Shown here piece by piece: positions 8,777 through 17,600 of a stretch of 64,000 bases of DNA. The translations under genes were made by a program, and so were the position numbers. The stretch is from Bradyrhizobium sp. CCGUVB4N (GTDB lineage: Bacteria; Pseudomonadota; Alphaproteobacteria; Rhizobiales; Xanthobacteraceae). The stretch is taken from contig NZ_JANADP010000001.1 in NCBI RefSeq assembly GCF_024199945.1, positions 1,922,001 through 1,986,000 on the forward strand. Reading direction: 5' to 3'. Position 1 is the stretch's first letter; each line of letters begins with the position of its first letter. The notes under the pieces are model-generated. The model ran no database searches, was not told the DNA's origin, and saw only the letters and a program-made list of their open reading frames with translations.

Positions 8777-9316
8777 GTGGTGGCTAACAGCGATGTCTCA
8801 AATACCCGACGCGGCCAATCGGACATGTTCCTATCTTGCTGTGTGGATTATTTATCAAGCCGGTCAGATATTGATGCTGCGCGTATTGGCATATATGGCG
8901 ACGGGTCGTCCGCCGCCATGGCAACCGATTTCGCTGCATCTGACGGCCGTGTTGCCGCAGCGGTCTGTGACGGAGGCCTTTGGAATTTGGCTCGGATGCT
9001 GGCGTCTGTCGACTGGATTACCGGAACTACAGATGTGCCTGACGAGGAGGTGGTCTCTGCCCGTCGGTTGCGGTCGCTCCGTCGGTTGAGATGCCCAATT
9101 CTCGTGGTAGCAGGAGGGCGCGGCATCGTCAGCGCATCGGAGGCGATGAAACTGCAGCGTGATGGCGCGGCCGCACCCATTGATCTGCAGTTGGCTATAC
9201 CGCAGATGATCGCGACTGACGGAGGGGAGGTCGAAAATTTCGTGACCTCCGACGATCGGATCTTCGGATGGCTGGAGCACAAGCTTGTGCTGAACTCGCC
9301 CTCTAACCATTGTTGA
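8777..9316 (+). pseudogene. 5'-truncated alpha/beta-hydrolase (acyl-peptidase/esterase type)
   Basis: 179 residues. DYLSSRSDIDAARIGIYGDG and DGRVAAAVCDGG resemble the nucleophile-elbow region of dienelactone-hydrolase/FrsA-like enzymes, followed by LRCPILVVAGGRG, which is typical of the acid strand. The N-terminal half is cut off exactly at the IS630 right end. The expected GxSxG elbow reads GDGSSA, so the nucleophile Ser may be displaced or lost. Probably non-functional. Confidence 0.6.
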
Positions 9317-9721
9317 GTTGGACGGTAGCGAACGTTGTCGCTCACTCTGCTATGCACCGATCGTGCCTTAGGCGATATTCGGTGTAATTTTATGCCGATC
9401 CCGGCGGAAGCCATAAAGTCGCTCGTGAGGGATTTCCTCCACATGAGATGCGCCGCCCCCGATGGCGAAAAGAGCGTGACAGACATGGCCGCTAAGAAAG
9501 CCAAAACAGGCTCAGATCGCTCGTCCGGTGAAAGCGCAATCTGATTAGCCAGGTAAGGTAGCTCTAGCCTTCGGTCAATCCGATGGCGCCGCCAGCCCAT
9601 GCTCGCAACACAGTTGGTGCCGTGATAGGATTGCACGTGGTAGTAGCCCGAAGGAAACCTCGCGGTCCAAGTGGTGCCAAGCGAGCAGGCTCTGACGCTA
9701 GCTCAGCACTGTCACTTAGAT
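9317..9721. other. Intergenic region, no gene recognised
   Basis: Short frames only, without motifs. A weak look-alike of the NolA-type promoter (TTGAGT at 9313, then 19 bp, then TCGCTC) is present, but it lacks a plausible -10 box. Confidence 0.4.
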
Positions 9722-10204
9722 CTACAATATCCCGATACTCAGCTTTTGAGATGCTAGTCGGCTGTTTTTAGCAATCAAGATCAGCCGTTTGTTGACGTAG
9801 TGAAGAGACTCCTCATCGAGCCCGTCAAGTATCGTGGCATTGAGAGCTTGCCGTTTGGTTGATAGCTTCCTGATTTCAGCCTGCGCCTTTTGAGTCAGCG
9901 ACATCTGCAGGTATCTCGCATCATCAGGCGAGGTGATGCGAGCAAGAAGCTCCATGTGTTCGAGTTTCTTTGTTTGGTTGGTGACGAAGGCGGGGTGGAT
10001 TCGTAGCTTGTTCGCAACTGCTGTTCCCGAGACTCCCCGACCTTCATCTAGTTCATCAATGGTCATCAACATCAACCACTGCGGCTCAGTGATGCCTAAC
10101 AGCTCGGCCCAACTCTTGTGTATTTCCTCGAGTTGGGAATGGACCTCGACGATATTCCATATGAAGTCACTAAGGGCTCTATCAACTTGTTCTTTCACTT
10201 GCAT
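9722..10204 (-). CDS. MarR-family transcriptional regulator
   Basis: 160 residues from the preferred start MQVKEQVDRALSDF at 10204, where GGAAC lies 6-8 bp upstream; a longer frame to 10318 adds an atypical tail. The winged helix is visible as GVSGTAVANKLRIHPAFVTN followed by KKLEHMELLARITSPDDARY, with the conserved D-x-R wing tip. MarR proteins are dimeric repressors, often released by phenolics. No target gene is adjacent. A CAATTG-N7-CAATTG repeat lies 130 bp upstream. Confidence 0.8.
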   Translation of the reverse strand: MQVKEQVDRALSDFIWNIVEVHSQLEEIHKSWAELLGITEPQWLMLMTIDELDEGRGVSGTAVANKLRIHPAFVTNQTKKLEHMELLARITSPDDARYLQMSLTQKAQAEIRKLSTKRQALNATILDGLDEESLHYVNKRLILIAKNSRLASQKLSIGIL

Positions 10205-10331
10205 GTTTGTTGTTCCCGGCAGTTCTAGGAGACGCGCGAAACGCACACAGCGGATGTTCACTTCGGCGGAAGCGTTCGTACCCTTCTTGTGCGATCGAAA
10301 AAAGTGCTCACGCGACACAATGCATCAAAAA

Positions 10332-10350
10332 CAATTGAGATACGCAATTG
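10332..10350. promoter_or_regulatory. CAATTG-N7-CAATTG inverted repeat upstream of marR
   Basis: Two identical self-complementary hexamers at 10332-10337 and 10345-10350 form a 19-bp inverted repeat upstream of the MarR gene. The size and symmetry fit an operator for a dimeric winged-helix repressor, perhaps autoregulatory. This is positional inference only. Confidence 0.3.
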
Positions 10351-10746
10351 ATCTGGGCGTGCAGTGACATTCGATGTCAAGCAGATGTCACTTTTGGTCT
10401 GCCCGCAATCCAAGCGGCGACTCGTTTCTTCCGGATACCTGTTAACCCAACTGACTTCGTCCGCTAAATCGCCTTGCGATAGAATAATGTTGCTCCTATC
10501 GAGCGCCCTATGGTTTCGATCCGACCTTTGTCGAAGGGGCCATTCGGCAAGTGGTGTAAAAGGCGCCTAAGCTCCACGGGTTGGCTACGAGCAACAGTTC
10601 AGGACGAACTCTCGATAGATTTGCTTCAATTTTTCGAGAAGAAGCACATGGCAGCGATTGCGACTCGATAGTTCCCTCAATCATCGCGGTCGCGATAGGT
10701 AGGGTACCGCGACCTGATAAAAATCGGCTTCTCTCGCTTGGACATC
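10351..10746. other. Intergenic region, no gene recognised
   Basis: No frame with recognisable motifs. The minus-strand frame continuing from the IS110 remnant loses similarity to the family within this stretch. Confidence 0.4.
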
Positions 10747-11016
10747 CTAGATGAACTCGATAATGCCGGCCTTCCTTTGTTTGAGCAGGCCGCGCCCTCC
10801 CGCATGAGTGCGACTGTGTGGCCCAAGATCGAGCGGGCCCAGTAGTGGACGATGCACATGCCTCAACTCCCACAACACAGGGCTCTGTTCACTTAAAAAG
10901 GAAAATTGCCGATCGTTGTACCGTCTGACGGACGATTGCAGATCCGATCGCATCGACACCATGGACTTAAGAGGCGTCTTGGCGATATCTAATCCGATTG
11001 CGATAAGCGTGCCCAT
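10747..11016 (-). pseudogene. IS110-family transposase remnant (N-terminal part)
   Basis: The first frame gives MGTLIAIGLDIAKTPLKS, the start of an IS110 RuvC-like DEDD transposase (IGLDxAK). Similarity then moves to another frame at 10873 as MGVEACASSTTGPARSW, matching the family block GxEACASxHHWAR. So the copy is frameshifted and lacks its C-terminal serine domain. A second IS110 scrap lies at 23343-23525. Confidence 0.65.
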
Positions 11017-11256
11017 GGCTTTTGCTCTCAGACGAACTGGCGACAGCCGTCACAACGGCACGGTGACGTCGGGTGCGGAAGCCGTCCACTCCATCAGCTC
11101 AAGCGCGCCAGCCTGGCACTCAAGACGCTGCGGATTTTGTCATCCGAACCATCAGCCGCAAGATTGCGAACAGCGGTGGCTCCCAAGCGGGTCGTAAAAC
11201 TGCTGGCGTGGCGCGTGCGAGGCAGCATCCGCCGCCATTCCAAAGAGATCGATGCT

Positions 11257-11649
11257 TCAACGCTTAGGCTTGATTGAATCGCCTCTGCGGAAGCGGCGTA
11301 CGTCAGGCTGTTCGGGCTGAAAGGCCTCAACTAGAACTGACACTGCGCTCGCAGGGTCGCTGTTGCCACAGACGAAAACATCGGCGGCCGCGTAGGACTT
11401 CTCGGGCCAAGTATGTAGGGTGATGTGCGATTCAGCCAGCAGCGCTATTGCGGAGACACCCTGACCCGGACAAAACTCATGAACATGAAGGTGAAGTAAT
11501 GTCGCATTCGCCGCACGGATGGCTTTTCGGATTGCGTCTTCCGCAATGGCCGGATCGTCAAGGTTCTTCGCTCCCCATAGATCGATGAGGATATGCGTCC
11601 CACCGGAGGACAGAGCCGGCGGTGTTTTCTTCTCGCCATCAAAAGTCAT
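11257..11649 (-). CDS. speD: S-adenosylmethionine decarboxylase proenzyme
   Basis: 130 residues, the length of bacterial class 1B SpeD. GGTHILIDLWGAKNLDD opens the fold. LLAESHITLHTWPEKSYAAA contains the self-cleavage site, where the Ser of ESH becomes the pyruvoyl group, and the following His. The enzyme makes decarboxylated SAM, the aminopropyl donor for spermidine. GGAG lies 8 bp before the ATG. No spermidine synthase is nearby; the gene stands alone among IS remnants, 3 kb from the peptide synthetase. It is intact, so probably under selection. Confidence 0.9.
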   Translation of the reverse strand: MTFDGEKKTPPALSSGGTHILIDLWGAKNLDDPAIAEDAIRKAIRAANATLLHLHVHEFCPGQGVSAIALLAESHITLHTWPEKSYAAADVFVCGNSDPASAVSVLVEAFQPEQPDVRRFRRGDSIKPKR

Positions 11650-11789
11650 TAAGAAGTCTCCACTGAATTATCGGCCCATGAAGCTGAGCTCTGCGGCATT
11701 TAGGTCGAGGTGATCAGGCACGCTCGGCACTTAGTTGATTTCTTCCAACGCCGTCATTGAATCTGACAATTGCGACCTTCGGCGCCTAT

Positions 11790-12245
11790 GCCTTAAGCCG
11801 CCGCCAAGTCACTTACGCTGCGATCACAAGCTCGAACATCATCGGCCTGGCGGTGGCCGGCATCAAGGAGCCCTTCGTCCGCATGGTCCTGTATTGCCCG
11901 GTGGCGAAACACGCTCTCGATGGAATTGGTGGTCCGCAAGAGGCCCTGTTCGAACAAAATGGTGGAAGGCCAGCGGGGCGTTGCGATCCTCGACCAAGTA
12001 TTCGAATGCCCGCGCGTGCCTGGCACAATACTTGTCGGCGAATACGTCGATCAAAGCTTCGGCGGACGCTCGGTTTGCGCCAAATAGACCTCGCGCAAAT
12101 CCTTCTTCGTGGTGGCCTGCACAGAGAGCAGAACTTTGGCGTTCACGGTCTTGTGCACCCAGCATGGCTGGTGCCCTATGTCGGGAAAGATCTCGTCGAG
12201 CATCTTGTAGAGGTCGAGCGCGCCGTCGCCGACATTGGGTAAATT
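11790..12245 (-). pseudogene. IS256-family transposase remnant (C-terminal part)
   Basis: Similarity is scattered over frames. One frame has GFARGLFGANRASAEALIDV and FADKYCARHARAFEYLVEDR, resembling the IS256 block APNRxxAExAIDxFxxKY. Another has LRTTNSIESVFRHRAIQ, the family block TTNxIESxFxxxRxR. Several frameshifts make it inactive. It is fused upstream to the porin fragment. Confidence 0.65.
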
Positions 12246-12744
12246 CGTCGCTACTTATGACCTTGCCGCGACTGCTTCGCCAGGCCACGCCTCCCCTGAG
12301 GTGGGCCAGGGTCTGGCCCTGCGTGTCCAAAGCGTAACCGAGGCGATCGGCGCCGGTGATAAAGAGGCTGAGAGTAGCCTTGCAGTCTGCGTTCAGTGCT
12401 GTGCCGGAGGCGGCGAGGCACGCATTTGTGCAGTTGGAGACAGCGCCGCGGGCATCGCGTTTGAAGCCAAACACCCAACTATTGTTTTGCGCGTTGTAGC
12501 CGATTTGGTCGCCTGACAGGAACACAGGAGTATCGACGCCGCCGCCATGGACAGACGGAATCTCGGGATTGCTGAAGCATTTTTGGCCGCAACTGCCGCG
12601 CACATGCCCGCCAATATATCCTCCGGACCAGCTCCTCGTGGGCGATGGCCGCTGTACTGCTGACTCAAGATCCGCCGAATTGGCTGCGCCGCTTGCGGCT
12701 AGCGCAATCGTTGTCGCGCTCCCACAACGAACTCCAGATCGCAT
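12246..12744 (-). pseudogene. Outer-membrane beta-barrel (Omp25/31-like) fragment
   Basis: A signal-like start is followed by SWSGGYIGGHVRG, QIGYNAQNNSWVFGFKRD, TGADRLGYALDTQGQTLAHL and RGGVAW. These are the repeated strand signatures of rhizobial OmpA-fold surface proteins. The frame then runs into IS256 sequence, losing the second half of the barrel. It is a chimeric, inactive gene. Confidence 0.6.
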
Positions 12745-12780
12745 CAAACACTCCGCGGCGCTATCGCTTTCCACAACCAA

Positions 12781-13241
12781 GCACCTTCGAGCTGCATCGG
12801 TGATGGCGCCGCGAATGAAGCAAGCAGCGTGCCGCTTGGAAATTGAGGGATGTCCAGTTGCTTCGTACCGGATGCAAGTGTCAAGTTGCCGACAATTGTC
12901 TTAAAGCTGACGCGTGGCGACTGCCCGAGTAGTCGCTTCTGAGTAAGTTTTCGCGTGCACCAAGGCGGACGACTGCGAACATCAGCGGATTAAAGGACCT
13001 CGCGGTAGGTGGTTCTGCACGCCCACGACGCGCTGCGCTGCCCATAGCTATTGCGCTATGCCAGAAAATGTTCGAGCACTTCTGCTCCTCAGCGACGACG
13101 CAAACAACGCCGCTCGTGGAAAACGAGAACACGCCTCTGCCTTGGCTCTTGCACGATCGGCGTCATCGCTTGAGCGCCGCAAGCCGACCTGCATCCCGGG
13201 GAGCGCCAAGTCTTTTCATGAGGAGAGCGCCAAACCATAGC
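12781..13241. other. Intergenic region, no gene recognised
   Basis: Only short frames without motifs are found between the porin remnant and the left end of the IS630 element. Confidence 0.4.
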
Positions 13242-14365
13242 CTAGTACCCCCTTTTCTTAGAAGGTGAGTCGTGATTCAAGATCGGGATGATACCCGAAG
13301 CAAGAGAAGTCCACCTTTCGCGGAAAGACCGCGAGGTGCTTGAGGCGTGTTGTCGCTCGCCGGTGACGTTGCAGCGCGATTTGAAGCGGGCGCGGATAGT
13401 TCTGCTGGCTGCGGACGGGCGCAGCACCCGCTCGATCGCCAAAGAAGTCGGAGTGCAGCCGCGGATTGTCAGCCTTTGGCGGCACCGCGATGCCGATCAT
13501 GGCCTTGAAGGGCTGCAAGACAGGCCGCGGCCCGGCAAGCAGCCGATCTATACGAAAGCCACCGACAAGCGGATTCTGAAACTGCTGGACAAGCCGGCCC
13601 CGCAAGGCTTTGCGCGCTGGACCGGCCCTCTGCTGGCCGAGGCGCTGGGCGATGTTGACGTCCAATATGTCTGGCGGTTCCTGCGCAGCAACAAGATTGA
13701 CCTCGTGGCTCGCAAGTCCTGGTGCGAGAGCAACGACCCGAACTTTGCGGCCAAGGCCGCCGATGTCGTTGGCCTCTATGTCGCCCCGCCCGCGAAGGCC
13801 ATTGTACTCTGCGTGGACGAGAAGCCCTCGATCCAGGCCTTGGAGCGAGCGCAGGGTTATCTGAAACTGCCGAACGGCAGATCCCTGACAGGTCAAAGCC
13901 ACGACTACAAGCGGCACGGCACGACCACGCTATTTGCAGCGCTGGAAGTCGCCACCGGGAAGATCCTTGCGACGCATTCGAAACGACGTCGCCGGGTCGA
14001 GTTTCTCGACTTCATGGATCGCGTGACCGCAGCATTTCCGAACCGCCAGCTTCACGTCATTCTCGACAATCTCAGCACCCACAAGAAGAACGAGGAATGG
14101 CTCGAGGCGCATCCCAACGTGAAATTTCATTTCACGCCCACGAGCGCGTCCTGGCTCAATCAGGTCGAGGTGTGGTTCTCGATCTTGCAGGGGCAGTCGC
14201 TTAGCGGCACCTCCTTCACAAGCCTCAAGCAGCTCCAGGATCACATCGATGCCTACGTCAACGCCTACAACGGAAAAGCCGAGCCCTTCGTCTGGACAAA
14301 GAAAAAGGTCCGTCAACGCCGTTTCAAAGGCCGCCGTATCACTCAGCTCTGATTCCGGATACTAG
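13242..14365. mobile_element. Second IS630-family element
   Basis: CTAG target words lie at 13242-13245 and 14362-14365 and flank a single intact IS630-type transposase gene. The outer bases read CTAGTACCCCC on the left and CTAGTATCCGG on the complement of the right. It differs in sequence from the copy at 7.3 kb and carries no passenger gene. It ends 286 bp before the peptide synthetase and may influence its transcription. Confidence 0.7.
13288..14352 (+). CDS. IS630-family transposase
   Basis: 354 residues. It has an N-terminal helix-turn-helix region (STRSIAKEVGVQPRIVSLWR) and DDE blocks LCVDEKPSIQAL, HVILDNLSTHKK and SASWLNQVEVWF. Length and motifs are normal with no interruption, so it is likely active. 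Its closest relatives are a different IS630 subgroup from the 376-residue transposase at 7.3 kb, judged by the DEKPSIQ versus DESPVQ first block. Confidence 0.92.
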   Translation: MIPEAREVHLSRKDREVLEACCRSPVTLQRDLKRARIVLLAADGRSTRSIAKEVGVQPRIVSLWRHRDADHGLEGLQDRPRPGKQPIYTKATDKRILKLLDKPAPQGFARWTGPLLAEALGDVDVQYVWRFLRSNKIDLVARKSWCESNDPNFAAKAADVVGLYVAPPAKAIVLCVDEKPSIQALERAQGYLKLPNGRSLTGQSHDYKRHGTTTLFAALEVATGKILATHSKRRRRVEFLDFMDRVTAAFPNRQLHVILDNLSTHKKNEEWLEAHPNVKFHFTPTSASWLNQVEVWFSILQGQSLSGTSFTSLKQLQDHIDAYVNAYNGKAEPFVWTKKKVRQRRFKGRRITQL

Positions 14366-14651
14366 GTGCCTACAAATGCAGGAAAATCACATGCTGGAGC
14401 CGAGTCTCTGGAGGCGTTGATTGCGGGTGTCCTGCAGATTAGCGCGTGTCTACTACAAGATCAGGTAGATGCCACCGCCAACTTGAGGCCCTAGCGTTCG
14501 GTCGTGTTCCCTGCCGATCATTGAGGGCGTCGTGAACGCAAGAAGCTAGCAAATGGGCAAAACGGCGTATTATGACTGGCAGAAGCAGGGTGGCTAAGCA
14601 ACGCACGACCCATTCAGGACCCTCGATGTTCCGGCTGAAGGGCCGCACAAG

Positions 14652-17600
14652 GTGACGAATGGCGGCAGGCGTATGCCGACGGAAAATCGGTCGGGCAAGA
14701 ATCCGTTTGTGGAAGGTCAACCGATCGACCCGATCACGGCGATCGATCGGCTTGCAGGCTCGGATCCGGAAAGAGTTGCGCTCAGGTACGGCGTAGACGC
14801 ACTCACCTTTAAGGCACTGCGATCAAGATCTGATGCGCTCGCGAGGACGTTGCGAGAGAAGGTGGCTCACGGCGCGGTGGTCGGCTATTGGGGTGAACGA
14901 GACCTCGATTGGGCGACGGCAGTCGTCGCAATCTTGAAGGCTGGATCAACCTACCTGCCGCTCGATCCATCGTTACCCGCTTCCCGTACATCATTCATGA
15001 TCGAGCAGAGCCGCTGCGCTCTGATTATTGGCCCGGATCAGCTGGAGCCGCTCAGTCTATTCCAGGCCAGCAAGGCCACCACCCAATTCGTGACGATAGA
15101 GGCGGCGCTGCGCCAGGGCCAGACTTCGTCCGTCCTTCCATCAGCGAGCGATGATGGATCCGCCTACATTCTGTTTACGTCCGGTTCGACGGGCCAGCCG
15201 AAGGGCGCAATGATTGAGCGCGCAGCCCTCAATAATCATCTGGCGGCAAAGATCGAGGCGTTAACTCTCACTCGGACCGATTGCGTCGCGCAGACAGCGT
15301 CGCACTGCTTTGACATTTCGCTGTGGCAGCTTCTGGCGGGACTTTGCGTCGGAGGCTGCATCGCGATCATCGATGATGCAACACTGAAATCGCCAGTATC
15401 TCTTCTCCAAGCCATTCAACAATACCGTGCGACGGTTGTTCAATTCGTGCCGTCGATGCTTGCGGTATTTGTCGAGTATCTGCAGTCGCTTGCGGCCGCT
15501 GAGCGAGCTCTGGATGGCTTGCGGAGTATTTCTACGGTCGGAGAACCTCTAACACCCGGACTGGCACGCGCATGGCTTGCCCTATATCCCCCGGTTCCTA
15601 TTCTCAACCATTACGGACCGACCGAGTGCGCGGACGGCGTTACGCATCATCTGCTTTCCGTCCCGCCCGCGCTGGCTGACACTTATGTGCCGATCGGAAA
15701 GGCGATTTCTAACCTTGAGGTGTATGTCGCGGATGGACCGCGGCTGTGCAACGCGGGAGAGGTCGGCGAAATCTGTGTTAGCGGCATTGGAGTCGCTGCT
15801 GGTTACGTCAATGACGATGACCGCACCAAGGAGGCCTTTGGGGCAAACCCGTTCTCGAACGATCCTTCGTTTGGGCGCCTATACCGGACAGGCGATCTCG
15901 GGCGAGTTCGTTCTGATGGTCTCTTGGAATGTCTCGGTCGACGGGACCGTCAGGTCAAAATTCGTGGGCACAGAATTGAGCTGGGAGAAATCGAGGCCCG
16001 CCTTTCCGCTCATCAATTGGTGCGTGGCGCCGCCGTGATCGCCTCGGTTTGCGCAGGCGCAAAGCTTACGGCGCGAGACATAACCAGGACCGAGGGGGAA
16101 ACTGGATCGAGGCGGCTCATAGCGTATGTGTCAGCCCCGCCCGAAGTAGGGGAGGGCGAACTCCAGACTTTCCTGGCCCAAGCGCTTCCCACCTACATGC
16201 TCCCAGAAAGGATCATTCACGTCGACACTATTCCACTGACCAGAAACGGAAAGGTCGATTTTGGAGCCTTGCCTGACCCTACCCTTGTACGCCCTCTCTT
16301 GCCGACTCCATTCGAAGCGCCGCAAACAGAGCTCGAAGCTCAACTGTGTCGACTTTGGTCCGACATTCTGCGTATTGAGAACATTGGCATCAACGACGAG
16401 TTCATTAGCCTCGGCGGAGACTCGCTTCGGGCCATGCTCATATTGGGCCGATTGCAGACCCTGCTCGGCGTAAGAGCGGATTTCAGGTTGGTGCTGAATG
16501 GAACGGTTCGATCCCTTGCGGCGTCGATCTCGACCCGAGATGAATCCAAACCGTGCACAGCCCCGACGCACGGTAAACTTATCCGAGCGCCCCTGACGCG
16601 AGTTCAGGAGCACCTATGGTTTCTGTCGCAGCTTGATCCGTCTGCCAGGAACTACATCATTCAAGGCGGCCTGCGAGTAAGAGGCGTCATCGATCTGGCC
16701 GCGTTCGATCGCGCCTGGACCGACGTCGTTCACTCCCATCAGGCACTTTCTGCACGTTTCACAGACGAAAACGGTCCGGTTCAACTTTTCGATGCTCCGC
16801 AATGCGCACGCCTTGAATTGGCCGATGCATCTCATCTCACGGCGCAGGAAGCTGAGGAGGTGATAGCACTGTTACGGCGAACAGAGCTGAACAGTAGTTT
16901 TGATCTCAGCCAAGGTCACCTGTTCCGCGCGCGCATGATCCGTTTTGGTCCCGACAACCATCTCGTACTGATCACCGCTCACGAAATCATCATCGATGCC
17001 TGGTCGATCTCCGTTCTGCTGAGGGACCTTCGACAAAGGTACATAGATCCCGCGGCGTTCCTGCCAGAGAACCGCGCGTCACTTTCGACCTACGCGCTCT
17101 GGGAAACACAACACTGGCCTCCGGAGGCCCTGGCCGGCCAACGCCGCTATTGGCGTCGTCAGATTGGTGATGAACCGCCGGTGCTTTCGTTTGGAACGGG
17201 GCGAGCGCGGCCGCAAATCAATTCCTACCGCGGCGCCTCATATGCGGTGCGCCTTGGCAGCGAGCTTTCCAATCAGGTCCGGGAGTTTGCCCGCCGGCAT
17301 AGGTGCACCACGTCGACAACACTTCTCGCATGCTTCAAGCTGCTGCTGCGGATGTATAGCGGTCAGGACGATATTATCGTTGGCATACCGCACGTCGTAC
17401 GGGATCAACCTGGCAGCGCCGAAATTGTCGGCTTTTTCTTGAATATGCTGCCGATCCGCACCGCGATCGATGTCGACCAGTCCTTTGTTACTCATGTCTT
17501 GCACGTCCAGGGCCTGGTCAGCAGCGCGATTGCAAATTCGGCATATCCATTCGGCTGGATGGTAAGGGATGCCCATGTACATCGCGAAGCGGGACGCTCG

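Larger units (their letters stand above)
7285..8777. mobile_element. IS630-family element with two divergent genes
   Basis: Both ends carry near-perfect inverted repeats of about 29 bp. The left reads ACTAGTAGCTCGTCACAGTG from 7284. The right, on the complement from 8778, reads ACTAGTACCTCGTCACACTG. Both begin at CTAG, the usual IS630 target (TA duplicated). Inside are a minus-strand transposase and a plus-strand winged-helix gene. The insertion truncates the 5' end of the hydrolase gene at 8777. Confidence 0.8.

Noticed and set aside
9313..9343. Seventh NolA-type promoter (TTGAGT, 19 bp, TCGCTC)
   Set aside because: The -10 hexamer is implausible and the dyad is weak.
11863..12780. 305-residue minus-strand ORF as a single gene
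   Set aside because: Its N-terminal part is a porin and its remainder is IS256 sequence read out of frame.
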